40,426 bases of DNA from an uncultured Uliginosibacterium sp. (GCA_945957295.1 CAMFLH010000010.1:1-40426); one strand, 5' to 3'. Positions 9,291 to 17,346 are shown, counted from the stretch's first letter. Translations and numbers: made by a program. The notes: generated from the sequence alone by a model not told the origin.

Positions 9291-9452
9291 GGGCGTCAGT
9301 TTTGCATCAGGATGCCGAAGTCTCGGTTGCCTGGCGGGTTTCGCGCAAGTGCCGGCGCGCAATCGGCGCGAAAAGCGCTGTCAACCTTTCCGTAATCCGC
9401 CCCGTTAGAGGCGTCATGGTGGACGACCACCGCAGAATAACGGAGCAGAAAT

Positions 9453-9734
9453 ATGGGAAGGCTTTGCGAAGAGTCCTACGCTGAATTCCTCGACTCGCTG
9501 AAGGCGGCGGGTGTGGAAATCGCCAATGAGTGCGAACTGCGTGAGCGTTTGGCGGAAACCGCCCGCTGGCGGTTTGCGTTCATGACGATGGCGCAGAACG
9601 GCAAGGCAATCGGTATCCGCTTCATCGACCACGGCGCGCGCCACAACAAGGCCCGTATCCGCCGTGCGTTCGCCCGCTACGCGTTCCCGGACAACGCTGA
9701 CAGCGTGTTCGCCGCGAATTTGGCAGCGGACTGA
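9453..9734 (+). CDS. Small protein of unknown function (93 aa)
   Basis: ATG 9453 has a GGAG-like site about 10 bases upstream. The product is 93 residues, soluble, with a central WRFAFMTMAQNGKAIGIRFID segment that looks folded. I recognise no family. The gene is followed after 31 bases by a strong intrinsic terminator (9766-9800), which supports it being a real transcription unit. It lies divergent from the PilZ gene, with about 160 bases between them. Confidence 0.65.
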   Translation: MGRLCEESYAEFLDSLKAAGVEIANECELRERLAETARWRFAFMTMAQNGKAIGIRFIDHGARHNKARIRRAFARYAFPDNADSVFAANLAAD

Positions 9735-9765
9735 TCAGCGTTACCGCGATACCGCCTCGTATCAA

Positions 9766-9800
9766 GCAAAACGCCCCGCAATGCGGGGCGTTTTGCTTTT
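9766..9800. terminator. Bidirectional intrinsic terminator
   Basis: A perfect 14-bp inverted repeat has arms GCAAAACGCCCCGC (9766-9779) and GCGGGGCGTTTTGC (9783-9796) with a 3-base loop. A/T tracts inside the arms and TTTT after the plus-strand arm give a U-tract in both directions. It lies between the convergent 93-aa gene and the NYN gene and serves both. Confidence 0.9.
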
Positions 9801-9810
9801 CCGCCGGGCT

Positions 9811-10539
9811 TCAGCCCGCTTTGCGTTTCTTGTCGCGCACGAAGGGGTGGCCATCGCGGCGGGTGACTTCAAATAGATCGATCGCGTCGAACAGATCGAC
9901 CAGCTTCTTGAAACCATAGTTGCGTGAGTCGAACGAGGCCTGATTGCCGATCAGCGCGCCGGCCTTGGCGAGCGGCGCCCAGCCCTGGTCGTCCTCGGCG
10001 GCATGCACGGCGTTTCGCAGCAGGTTCATCAGGCGTGCATCGCCCTTCAACGCCTTCGCATCACGCGGCGCTACCGAGGCAATCTCTTCTGCAGTGTCGC
10101 CCGCGGTCTCCTGTTCGAGATAGAGGAAGGTGGAGCAGGCATTCACCAGCGCGACCGGCGTCTTGCGTTCGCCGAAGCCGATCACGCGCTTGCCGGCGGC
10201 TTGCAGCCGCGTTGCGAGCGGCGTGAAATCGCAGTCCGACGAGGCGATCGCGAACACATCGATCTCACGCGAATACAGCGTGTCCATCACGTCGATCGCG
10301 AGCGCGAGGTCGGTCGCATTCTTGCCCTTGGTGTAGTCGATCTGGTGCATTGGCTGAATCGCGTGTAGGTTCAGCACCGCTTCCCAGCTGTTGAGGCGAT
10401 CGCTCTTCCAGTTGCCGTAGGCGCGGCGGATGCACACCGTGCCATGGCGTGCCAGTTCGGCGAGGATCACGTCGATATACAGCGCGGGGGCGTTGTCGGC
10501 ATCGATGAACAGGGCGACGCGGCGTTCGTCCAACGGCAT
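9811..10539 (-). CDS. NYN domain protein with C-terminal OST-HTH/LOTUS-like domain
   Basis: Starting at ATG 10539, with AGAGG upstream, gives 242 residues; an upstream in-frame start at 10581 adds an unconserved 14-residue leader. The N-terminal NYN domain (PIN-like nuclease fold, DUF88/LabA type) has VALFIDADNAP with D13 and D15, a central ATDLALAIDVMD, and ASSDCDFTPLATRLQAAGKRVIGFG. Those acidic residues are the expected metal ligands of this fold. Residues from about 165 to 240 (LMNLLRNAV, GNQASFDSRNYGFKKLVDLFD) match the OST-HTH/LOTUS-type domain often found after NYN. A role in RNA binding or cleavage is inferred from the family; the substrate is unknown. It is divergent from the CorA-like gene. 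Confidence 0.88.
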   Translation of the reverse strand: MPLDERRVALFIDADNAPALYIDVILAELARHGTVCIRRAYGNWKSDRLNSWEAVLNLHAIQPMHQIDYTKGKNATDLALAIDVMDTLYSREIDVFAIASSDCDFTPLATRLQAAGKRVIGFGERKTPVALVNACSTFLYLEQETAGDTAEEIASVAPRDAKALKGDARLMNLLRNAVHAAEDDQGWAPLAKAGALIGNQASFDSRNYGFKKLVDLFDAIDLFEVTRRDGHPFVRDKKRKAG

Positions 10540-10645
10540 GGCGGGCCTCTTGCGATAGAGCGAGGGCAGACAGTCTCGCACGGCTGACCTATCCTTGTGT
10601 TCTCGCGTCAGCGCGGTGGGCGTTCCGCCGCCGACGCCGCATGCC

Positions 10646-10650
10646 GGAGG
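10646..10650 (+). promoter_or_regulatory. Ribosome-binding site that fixes the CorA-like start
   Basis: GGAGG lies five bases before ATG 10656. An alternative upstream ATG at 10641 overlaps this site and would leave no Shine-Dalgarno sequence, so 10656 is preferred. Confidence 0.7.
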
Positions 10651-10655
10651 TGCCG

Positions 10656-12329
10656 ATGTCGTCGAGCGAACCGGAATCCGCCGCGGACCAGATCGTCCGC
10701 CATTTCCGCCATGTACTGCTGTGGCCGCTGCAGCTGGAAGGCACGCACGGCGAAGAAGTCGGCCGCAAGCCCTGGCGAACGCTGGACGACCCGCGCTGGC
10801 AGCACCCCTGGCGCCGTGTCGCCGACGAATTCACCGAAGACCCGCAGCATTTCCACGAACGCCACTACAAGGAGTTCGTCTCCTTCCTGCCCTATGTGCA
10901 GCGCTTTTTGTATGGCGACCCGCGCTGCGCCGACGACCTGCCGGAAGGCCCGTTGCCCGCCGGGCCGATGCGGGTGTTCCGGCGCGACGATGTTGAGGCT
11001 CTGCGGATCACCGTGGCACCCGGCGACGCGCCGGTGCGGCTGACGGTGGCGCATGTCGACCTCTACTTCTTCTTCGAGCTCGACCTGATCCTGTTGAACG
11101 TGGAGCTCTGCGCCGAATCGCTGCCCCTGAGCACGGCGCAGGAACTGCTGTACCGCTTCGGGCGCGCCTACCCATCGGGCTGGGACGACGCCGGGCAAGG
11201 CCTGCACAACGTGCATCGTGCCGAGTGGCTAGGGGCGAGCGACGAGGTGCTGAGCAGTTCCGACAGCGATGCGCGTTCGCGCTACCTCGCCTTCGTGTGC
11301 CGCAATCGCGCGCCCTGCGTGGGCGTGCATTGGGCCTGGCTGCTGCAGCCGCTGGTGTCGGACCATGTGCGCGAGGAAGGCCCGCTGCGCTACCGGCAGA
11401 TCGAATACCACCGCATGCCCTTCATGGCCTACCTGGCGCTCGAGAACCCACGCGCCCTGTCGCGCGACGATTTCATCCGGCTCGGCCTGGTGGCCCATCT
11501 GCGCCCGGGCGATCCGTTGCCGCGGCACGATCCGGCGGTGCTGGAATTCGAACAACGTTATTGTGATGACCGCTACTGGTCCAACAGCGCGGCGGGGCCG
11601 AATACCCGCTTCCTGTGTTCGAGCCAGTCGTTGATCGTCGTCGGCGAGGCCGACTGCGAGTTCTATCGCGACAGCGAGCGTGGCCTGCTGGCGCAATTCC
11701 GCCATCAATACTTCCTGCTGTTCCTGATTGCACATTTTCACCGCGGGGCGCTGCTGGTGTTCTCCGACCGACTTGCCGCCGCGATGGGCGGGCTGGATAT
11801 CCGCAGCGTCGAATCGGTGCGGAGGTTCAAACGGCGGATTCGTGCGAACTACGCGCTCTTCCTCGGATTCACACACCGCTACTGGTTCCCGGAGATCTCC
11901 GAGCGCGGCCAGGTGCAGTCACTGTTCCGGCGCGCATCGACCCAGCTCGGCAACGACGAGTTGTTCAAACAGGTGAAGGAACAGGTGGCCGAGATGAACG
12001 ACTATCTCGACAGCGACAGTGCGCGGCGCCAGTCGAATACGGTGGTGCGGCTCACCGTGGTGACGATCTTCGGCCTGATCGGCACGATCTCGACCGGTTT
12101 CCTCGGCATGAACCTGATCGCGGAAGCCGAGGCGCCGCTGATCGACCGCGTCAATGTGTTCTTCTTTGTGCTGGTGCTGTCGACCGTGCTGACGCTGATT
12201 GCGGTCGCCAAGTCCAAGCGCCTGTCCGACTTTCTTGAAGAGCTGTCGGACGAAACGCTGAGCTTGCGCGAGAAAGGGCGTGCCTTCTTGCGCGCAATGC
12301 GACCCGGCGGCCGCGGCGGCATCGGTTGA
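10656..12329 (+). CDS. CorA-like membrane protein with very large N-terminal domain
   Basis: The product has 557 residues. The C-terminus has two membrane helices at about 463-483 and 499-518, with a GMN motif at 484-486 at the end of the first helix. This is the arrangement that defines the CorA divalent-cation channel family. The preceding segment (QVKEQVAEMNDYLDSDS) resembles the long stalk helix of CorA. The N-terminal 430 residues or so do not look like the usual CorA cytoplasmic domain: they are longer, rich in Trp, Tyr, Arg and Asp, and I recognise no named domain in them. A Mg2+ or related ion role is a family inference from the pore end only. A C-terminal tail of about 38 residues follows helix 2, which is longer than in classical CorA. 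The gene is 92 bases upstream of the degenerate HD-GYP gene, same strand. Confidence 0.78.
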   Translation: MSSSEPESAADQIVRHFRHVLLWPLQLEGTHGEEVGRKPWRTLDDPRWQHPWRRVADEFTEDPQHFHERHYKEFVSFLPYVQRFLYGDPRCADDLPEGPLPAGPMRVFRRDDVEALRITVAPGDAPVRLTVAHVDLYFFFELDLILLNVELCAESLPLSTAQELLYRFGRAYPSGWDDAGQGLHNVHRAEWLGASDEVLSSSDSDARSRYLAFVCRNRAPCVGVHWAWLLQPLVSDHVREEGPLRYRQIEYHRMPFMAYLALENPRALSRDDFIRLGLVAHLRPGDPLPRHDPAVLEFEQRYCDDRYWSNSAAGPNTRFLCSSQSLIVVGEADCEFYRDSERGLLAQFRHQYFLLFLIAHFHRGALLVFSDRLAAAMGGLDIRSVESVRRFKRRIRANYALFLGFTHRYWFPEISERGQVQSLFRRASTQLGNDELFKQVKEQVAEMNDYLDSDSARRQSNTVVRLTVVTIFGLIGTISTGFLGMNLIAEAEAPLIDRVNVFFFVLVLSTVLTLIAVAKSKRLSDFLEELSDETLSLREKGRAFLRAMRPGGRGGIG

Positions 12330-12421
12330 AATGCTGCGCCTGCAAGTACGCTGCTCAAGCACCGCGCCGGCTGGGCCGATAAACCGGTGAGACCCCTTGA
12401 GCGGGGTTGGGGAGTCCGTTG

Positions 12422-13600
12422 ATGCGTTCAATCCGCCTGTCGCGCAGTTCGCTGCGCCTGAACGAACCACTGCCGTGGGACGTGTTCGACGCCAGCGGCA
12501 AGCTGCTGCTGCGTCAGGGCTACCGCATCCTGATGCCGGACCAGCTCGATCAGCTGGTGGTGCGTGGCGCGTATGTCGCCGATGCAAGCCCGACGGCCAC
12601 TCCCGATCGGCCGCCAGTACGCCCCGAACCCGCCAAGCGCCCGCGTGTCAGCGACCCGGTCAGCACGTGGGCGCGCGCCGAAGGCCGCCTGGCAACGCTG
12701 CTACATGCGTTCGAACGCACGCCTGACTTTGCCGGCCGCTTGGGCGAGCTGGCGCCGCTGATCAGCGAGCTTTGCGAGCGTGATTCGGATCTCGCGCTGT
12801 TCCAGATGATGCGCTGGAGCGGCGCCAACTACGCCGTGGCGCACGCGATTCACGCGGCCACGCTGTGCGAACTGGTGGCGCGTCGCCTCGGCTGGCCGCC
12901 GCACCAGCGCGAACAGCTGCTGCGCGCTGCGCTGAGCATGAACATCGGCATGCGGCAGCTGCAGACCAGCCTTGTTACCCAGACCGCACCACCCAGTGCG
13001 CCGCAGCGCGAGATCATCCACCAGCACCCGGTGCGTGGGCTTTACCTGCTTGAGACAGCGGGGGTGACCGATTCCGACTGGCTGCGCGCCGTGGCGCTGC
13101 ATCACGAAGCGCCAGATGCGATGCCGGCAAGGGTGCGTCATGGGTCCGCGGCGCAATTGGCCGAGGTGATCCGGCTTGCGGACATCTTTGGCGCCAAGGT
13201 CAGCCCGCGCGCGAGCCGGCCCGCGTTGTCCGCCGATCAGGCTCTGCGCGAGACCTTCATCAGCCACGGTGGCGCCGACAATCCGCTGGTCAACGCACTG
13301 GTGCGCGAACTGGGCATCTATCCACCCGGGTCGGGCGTGCGGCTAGCCAGTGGCGAACTCGGGTTGGTAATGCGCCGCGGTGCGCGCGCCGACCAGCCGC
13401 TGGTGTATGCGCTGATCAATCGCAAAGGTCAGTTCTACATGGAGCCGGTGATCCGCGACAGCGCACGCTCACAGTTCGCAGTCGTCGCAACCGTGCCGGT
13501 GGAGCGTTTCCGCCAGATCAACCTCAACCCGGCCCTGATCTTCGGCTATGAGTCGCGCAGCCGGACGCGCCCATTCGATACCTTGGAATTCGACCTCTGA
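12422..13600 (+). CDS. Degenerate HD-GYP domain protein
   Basis: ATG 12422 has GGAG at 12411-12414, giving 392 residues. The N-terminal 55 residues (LPWDVFDASGKLLLRQGYRI) match the short domain often preceding HD-GYP phosphodiesterases. The helical core is recognisable (HAIHAATLCELVARRLG, HQHPVRGLYLLETAGV, RAVALHHEAPD). The catalytic signature is broken, however: the HDIG position reads SMNIG (172-176), so the metal-binding His-Asp pair is absent. The GYP loop (normally DGxGYP after HHE) reads DAMP at 232-235 although HHE is kept at 227-229. Hydrolysis of cyclic di-GMP is therefore unlikely. A binding or scaffold role is inferred. The C-terminal 100 residues (GLVMRRGARADQPLVYALIN) form the usual trailing domain. 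A PilZ gene lies 3 kb upstream. Confidence 0.8.
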   Translation: MRSIRLSRSSLRLNEPLPWDVFDASGKLLLRQGYRILMPDQLDQLVVRGAYVADASPTATPDRPPVRPEPAKRPRVSDPVSTWARAEGRLATLLHAFERTPDFAGRLGELAPLISELCERDSDLALFQMMRWSGANYAVAHAIHAATLCELVARRLGWPPHQREQLLRAALSMNIGMRQLQTSLVTQTAPPSAPQREIIHQHPVRGLYLLETAGVTDSDWLRAVALHHEAPDAMPARVRHGSAAQLAEVIRLADIFGAKVSPRASRPALSADQALRETFISHGGADNPLVNALVRELGIYPPGSGVRLASGELGLVMRRGARADQPLVYALINRKGQFYMEPVIRDSARSQFAVVATVPVERFRQINLNPALIFGYESRSRTRPFDTLEFDL

Positions 13601-13609
13601 GCCTTTCGC

Positions 13610-14254
13610 TCAGTTGGCGTACCACAGCACCGCAAAGAAGTGGCAAGCCGAGCCGGCCAGCACAAACAGGTGCCACACGAAGTGGCCAAAGCGCAGGCGG
13701 GCATCCAGCGCATAGAACACCACGCCGCCGCTGTAGGCGAGCCCACCAGCAAGCAGCAACAGCAGCCCGGCCGGTGCCATGTGCGTGACCAGCGGCACCG
13801 TCGCCACCACGATCAACCAGCCCATCGCAAGGTATAGCCCGTTCGACACCCACTGGTTACCGAGCCGGTTGAACTGCATTAGCAGCAGGCCCAAACCCGC
13901 GATGCCCCAGACCAGCCCGAACAGCGTCCAGCCCATTGCGCCGTTGAGTACGCCAAGCGTGAAGGGTGTGTAGGTGCCGGCAATCAGCAGGAAGATCGCC
14001 GCATGGTCGAACTTGCGGAACAACTGCTTCAGATTGCCCTGGGGCATCCAGTGGTAGATCGAAGAGTTCAGGTAGGTCAGCACCATGCAAAGCCCGAACA
14101 CTGCGGCACCAACGATGTTGGCTGCACTGCCACTGCGGGCGGTAACGACGATCAGTATCGGCGCCGCAACCAGTGCGGCGAGCAGGCCGATACCATGGCT
14201 GATTGAATTCGCGAGCTCTTCGGCGCGCGATTGCAGGCGCTTTTTGACTTTCAT
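13610..14254 (-). CDS. Hemolysin III / PAQR family membrane protein
   Basis: I chose ATG 14254 (214 residues). The frame extends upstream, but the extra 44 residues are unlike the family and lie in the probable promoter region. The product begins with a short basic cytoplasmic end, then NSISHGIG (15-22), and has seven hydrophobic segments. PAQR hallmarks are present: SIYHWMP, FDHAAIFLLIAGTYTPF, and HLFVLAGSACHFFAVLWY near the C-terminus. The conserved His residues in these segments form a metal site in the superfamily. Bacterial members (YqfA/hemolysin III) are poorly characterised, and a role in membrane fluidity or lipid homeostasis is suggested for some. It is convergent with the HD-GYP-like gene, 9 bases between stops. 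Confidence 0.87.
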   Translation of the reverse strand: MKVKKRLQSRAEELANSISHGIGLLAALVAAPILIVVTARSGSAANIVGAAVFGLCMVLTYLNSSIYHWMPQGNLKQLFRKFDHAAIFLLIAGTYTPFTLGVLNGAMGWTLFGLVWGIAGLGLLLMQFNRLGNQWVSNGLYLAMGWLIVVATVPLVTHMAPAGLLLLLAGGLAYSGGVVFYALDARLRFGHFVWHLFVLAGSACHFFAVLWYAN

Positions 14255-14391
14255 GATGAGCGTGTCCGTGAGCGGGCTGAGCGAAGGTGAACAGCATCGT
14301 TCGCGATCGCGTACTTCACCTTGAGCAGGATCAGCCGCGGCAAGTGCTACCCGTGGCGCATCACATTGCGCGACAAAACGATGCACCGGTT

Positions 14392-14408
14392 TTGGTGCGG
14401 CGCACCAA
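14392..14408. promoter_or_regulatory. Inverted repeat, candidate activator site upstream of the PEP-CTERM gene
   Basis: TTGGTGC-GGC-GCACCAA is a perfect 7-bp inverted repeat with a 3-base spacer. A second partly overlapping repeat (GCACC at 14383-14387 with GGTGC at 14394-14398) shares one arm. It sits about 130-145 bases upstream of the sigma-54-like element at 14537, the usual distance for an enhancer-binding protein. Assignment to a PrsR-type activator is inference. The remainder of the 335-base gene-free stretch 14255-14589 shows nothing else I can name. Confidence 0.4.
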
Positions 14409-14536
14409 TTGCGGCTCCCCTGGATTGGCCTCGCACTGCCTGGGTCGGTGCTCTTGTGCTCCTCGTCCGCAGGAGTTTGTTGTCAAATCAACGACTTGTT
14501 GCTGCTGCGCGGCTGCGTCGGATCGTACGGGAGAGG

Positions 14537-14551
14537 TGGCACAGCTTATGC
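14537..14551 (+). promoter_or_regulatory. Sigma-54-like -24/-12 promoter for the PEP-CTERM gene
   Basis: TGGCAC-AGCTT-ATGC matches the consensus TGGCAC-N5-TTGC with one mismatch, and keeps the invariant GG and GC at the required 10-base spacing. The predicted transcription start is near 14563, about 27 bases before ATG 14590. PEP-CTERM genes in floc-forming betaproteobacteria are known to need RpoN and the PrsK/PrsR pair, and rpoN itself is at 28758-30227. Confidence 0.55.
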
Positions 14552-14589
14552 GTGTGCCTAGGGCCCCCAACCTCAACAGGAGTATCGCG

Positions 14590-15045
14590 ATGAAAACCAT
14601 GCGAACGTTCCTTGCCGCTCTCGTGCTGATGGCCACCGCCCTGAGCGCAAATGCGGCAGACCTTGGAACCCTCGGTTCCAGCCTCAGTACGGCGACTACG
14701 GTAAGCGGCACGAAGAGCTTCTCCGAGGTCGTGTCCTTCACGATCACAGGTCCATCGACAGTGTTCGCGCAGGTCAGCGGTGTTGGCGCCACCGGCTTTT
14801 GGACCCTGCTGGACAGTGATTGGAACAAGCTGTCCGGCAAGTACGCGCTCGGCAGCTACGACTTCTTTAGCCTTGCCGCGGGTGATTACTTGCTTGGCGT
14901 GTCTCTCAAACCATTGTTCGGCGGCGGTTACGCGATTGCCAGCGCCGGCGCCATCCCCGCCGTGCCGGAACCGGAAACCTACGCGCTGCTGCTTGGCGGC
15001 CTCGGCATGATCATCACTATCAGCAGTCGCCGCATGCGTCGCTGA
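14590..15045 (+). CDS. PEP-CTERM sorted exported protein
   Basis: ATG 14590 is preceded by CAGGAG. The 151-residue product has a signal peptide (MKTMRTFLAALVLMATALSANA, likely cut after residue 22). The mature region is Ser/Thr/Gly-rich and beta-prone. The C-terminal sorting signal reads VPEPETYALLLGGLGMI and then a short tail with RRMRR. That is the PEP motif, hydrophobic helix and basic end recognised by exosortase EpsH/XrtA-type enzymes. Such proteins are anchored or released at the cell surface along with exopolysaccharide and are linked to floc formation. No exosortase gene is in the window. A strong terminator follows 20 bases after the stop. Confidence 0.9.
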   Translation: MKTMRTFLAALVLMATALSANAADLGTLGSSLSTATTVSGTKSFSEVVSFTITGPSTVFAQVSGVGATGFWTLLDSDWNKLSGKYALGSYDFFSLAAGDYLLGVSLKPLFGGGYAIASAGAIPAVPEPETYALLLGGLGMIITISSRRMRR

Positions 15046-15065
15046 AACCAGCACACTTCGCCCCC

Positions 15066-15098
15066 AAACCGCCCGCCATGCAGGGCGGTTTGTTTTAT
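15066..15098 (+). terminator. Intrinsic terminator after the PEP-CTERM gene
   Basis: Stem AAACCGCCC (15066-15074) pairs with GGGCGGTTT (15083-15091), loop of 8 bases, followed by GTTTTATT. Confidence 0.88.
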
Positions 15099-15171
15099 TG
15101 GACGTGCGAAAGCACTACGCCACTCGCGCAGCGAGCACGTGACGGGCAAAAGTTCGGGGAATGCGTAGGAG

Positions 15172-15245
15172 TGGAGCGGGCGATGGGAATCGAACCCACG
15201 GCTCTAGCTTGGGAAGCTAGGGTATTACCATTATACGACGCCCGC
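15172..15245 (-). tRNA. glyU: tRNA-Gly (anticodon CCC)
   Basis: Read on the minus strand, the 74-nt sequence folds as a full cloverleaf. Acceptor GCGGGCG pairs with CGCCCGC. The D-stem is GTAT/ATAC, and the anticodon stem is CTAGC/GCTAG with loop TTCCCAA. The T-stem is GTGGG/CCCAT with loop TTCGATT. The anticodon is CCC, reading GGG. The discriminator is T and the CCA end is encoded (15172-15174). It closely resembles the E. coli glyU tRNA. Confidence 0.96.
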
Positions 15246-15283
15246 TCGGGCTGCTTCGAACGCCCCGGCTGCAATGCCAGAAC

Positions 15284-15314
15284 GTGAAAACGGCCCGGAT
15301 TGTACCGGGCCGTT
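15284..15314 (-). terminator. Intrinsic terminator after the GDSL autotransporter gene
   Basis: The 10-bp inverted repeat AACGGCCCGG (15289-15298) / CCGGGCCGTT (15305-15314) is followed on the minus strand by TTTTCACG. It lies 22 bases beyond the stop of the minus-strand gene at 15337 and separates it from the tRNA. Confidence 0.8.
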
Positions 15315-15336
15315 GGTGTTTCAGGCAAACCGCAAA

Positions 15337-17205
15337 TTAGAAGGCGTAGCGCAGACCGCCCGAGAATCCGTAGTCGGTGACGTCCTTACGGCCGAAGTTG
15401 CCGTTGAACTCCACCCAGGCGCCGAGCGCCGGGCTCAGATGGAAGCGGCTACCCAACTGCACGGTTGCCGCAGTCTGATCCACTTCACCAGCCGGCAGTT
15501 TGTAGCTACCCGAATAGAGGGAGGGCAATCCGACTTCGATGTCGCGGTCGGTCGACTTGATGAAGTCGTGTTCAACGCCGATGCGACCATACGGAATGAA
15601 GCTGGTGGCGTCGTAGCTGAGCTGGTAGCCGAGGCGACCGAGCACCGACTGACGAACCTGAGAACCAAAGCTCAGGGCGGTAGAGGCGCCGCTTGCGTTG
15701 GACTCGGTGAACGCGCGCACCTGCACGCGCTGCGCCGTCAGGCCAGCGACCGGGCCGTGCGTGAGCTTGCCCGATTGCAGCTGGTAGAAAGCCTGCATAC
15801 CGGCCGACACGTTCGAGCCTTCGGTCTCACCACTCATCGTGCGGGTCACGTTGCCCAGATGAACATCGCGATCGGTGTTGTAGTTGATGTAGCCGATGGT
15901 GCCGGCGAAGGACACACCCAGTTGCCCGAACACCATGCCACCGTAAAGGCTGGCCGACAGTTCGGTCTGAGAGTACGAGCCGCCATCTGCTGCAAAGTCC
16001 GGCTTGTAGCTGCTGCCGTTGAAAGCGATGCCCAAACCACCGAGGTTGGTGCGGGTGTCGTAGCCGACCGTAATGCCCCAAGGCAGGCCGTCCGCACCGC
16101 CGAACTCGGGCGACTCGGCGTACTTGAGCTGGCCACCATTGGCGCTGACCCAGAGTCGGCTCGGCTTGGTCGGCGACTCCATACCTTGATCGAGCAGCGT
16201 GTTGGTCAGCGTGCTACGGGTGCGCACCGGCGTTTCGGCCAGCATGCCTATCTGCTGCGGCGCCATCAGCATCGAGTACGCGTAGTCAGCAAGAATCGCG
16301 TGGGTATGCGTGGTGGGGTGCACGCCGTCAGCGAAGACGTACTCCTGCGGATTGGCGACGGTGGATCCCGGTGCGCCGCAGAGCAAGGAGGTGGCGGTCG
16401 GGTTTGTTGCCGTCGCGATACATGCCGTGGCTGTGCCGGAGTTCTTGAAGCCAAAGGCTGCGGCGTTGGCCTGGACTTCTGAAAGCAGGTTGTAGGTGTC
16501 GAGCGGGATGACGTTGAGGCCCTTCGCTGCGATCTGCCCGAAGAGCTGGCTGTTGTACGACGAAGACAGCTGCGTCAGGCCCGCCGCAGCGGTTGCGCCA
16601 GCAGCCAGGGCGGCCGGCGTTTTACCCATGTTCGGTAGGCTCGGCACGATGATGTACTTCGCGCCTGCATTCTTGAGTGCTTCAACCGCCCCGACCTGTT
16701 GCGTAACGGTTGTCAGCACGAAAGTCGGCAGACTCGCGACCGGGACGCCGCCGCCGGCCGCATAGAACAGATCATTGGCCCCACCCCAGACGGTGTAGAG
16801 CGCGCGCGAATCGGCTGAACCGCCGTTTGCGGCGAGGTAGGCGCCCACTTGGCCAGTGATGGGTGTTGCGGCCGTGGCTGGGCCGCCCCCGAATCCCGGC
16901 GTGGCGTTCACGCGGGCGCCGCCTTGTGCATAGTTGGTTCCGCCAGCGGTATTGCTCGGCGCGGCGCTGGTGCCCAGCTTGGCAGCCAGCGCTTCGGACC
17001 ACACCGGTCCCGGGTTGGTGGTGAACTTGCCGGCGAAACCGGCATCCACGAGGGCGCCCGCGCCGCTCGCCTTGAGGATCGGCTTGAAGTAACCCGAATC
17101 GGTCAGGCTGTCGCCGAAAAAGTAGGTATTCGTGAAATCGGCTGCCGATGCGGGAAGCGCAAACAGCGCTGCAATGGCCAGGCCTAGCGGTTGGCGTGCG
17201 AACAT
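15337..17205 (-). CDS. GDSL lipase/esterase autotransporter (EstA-like)
   Basis: The 622-residue product has a signal peptide (cleavage near ASA-A, residue 21), then a GDSL hydrolase domain to about residue 325. Block I is FGDSLTDSG with nucleophile S33. Block III is GGANDLF with N144. Block V is DGVHPTTH with the D293/H296 pair. The C-terminal half (about 340-622) is beta-rich with alternating aromatic residues and ends in GLRYAF, a terminal Phe, as in autotransporter barrels. It is therefore a type V-secreted, surface-displayed esterase like Pseudomonas EstA. ATG 17205 is preceded by GAGGAG. Its natural substrate is unknown. Its promoter shares the 165-base gap with divergent thiS. Confidence 0.93.
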   Translation of the reverse strand: MFARQPLGLAIAALFALPASAADFTNTYFFGDSLTDSGYFKPILKASGAGALVDAGFAGKFTTNPGPVWSEALAAKLGTSAAPSNTAGGTNYAQGGARVNATPGFGGGPATAATPITGQVGAYLAANGGSADSRALYTVWGGANDLFYAAGGGVPVASLPTFVLTTVTQQVGAVEALKNAGAKYIIVPSLPNMGKTPAALAAGATAAAGLTQLSSSYNSQLFGQIAAKGLNVIPLDTYNLLSEVQANAAAFGFKNSGTATACIATATNPTATSLLCGAPGSTVANPQEYVFADGVHPTTHTHAILADYAYSMLMAPQQIGMLAETPVRTRSTLTNTLLDQGMESPTKPSRLWVSANGGQLKYAESPEFGGADGLPWGITVGYDTRTNLGGLGIAFNGSSYKPDFAADGGSYSQTELSASLYGGMVFGQLGVSFAGTIGYINYNTDRDVHLGNVTRTMSGETEGSNVSAGMQAFYQLQSGKLTHGPVAGLTAQRVQVRAFTESNASGASTALSFGSQVRQSVLGRLGYQLSYDATSFIPYGRIGVEHDFIKSTDRDIEVGLPSLYSGSYKLPAGEVDQTAATVQLGSRFHLSPALGAWVEFNGNFGRKDVTDYGFSGGLRYAF

Positions 17206-17340
17206 CAGGGTCTCCTCGTTTAGGTTTTATTGGTTTTGCGACTGATTGATCCGGCCCGCACCCAGTACGGATGCGTATGGTGGCGGATCTTGGCACTGAC
17301 TGCGACGGGCGGCAAGCCTAAAGCGTAGCAGCACGCGTGC

Positions 17341-17346
17341 TAGAAT
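17341..17346 (+). promoter_or_regulatory. Candidate -10 element for thiS
   Basis: TAGAAT lies 24 bases before ATG 17371, immediately after the 12-bp palindrome AGCACGCGTGCT (17330-17341). No good -35 is visible. The leader is far too short for a TPP riboswitch. Confidence 0.35.

Noticed and set aside
15172-15245. tRNA-Gly as an integration site for a mobile element
   Set aside because: No integrase gene and no direct repeat of the tRNA 3' end is visible nearby; the flanking genes look native.
17291-17305. Sigma-54 promoter near TGGCAC upstream of thiS
   Set aside because: The GG to GC spacing is 8 rather than 10 bases and the -12 element is missing.
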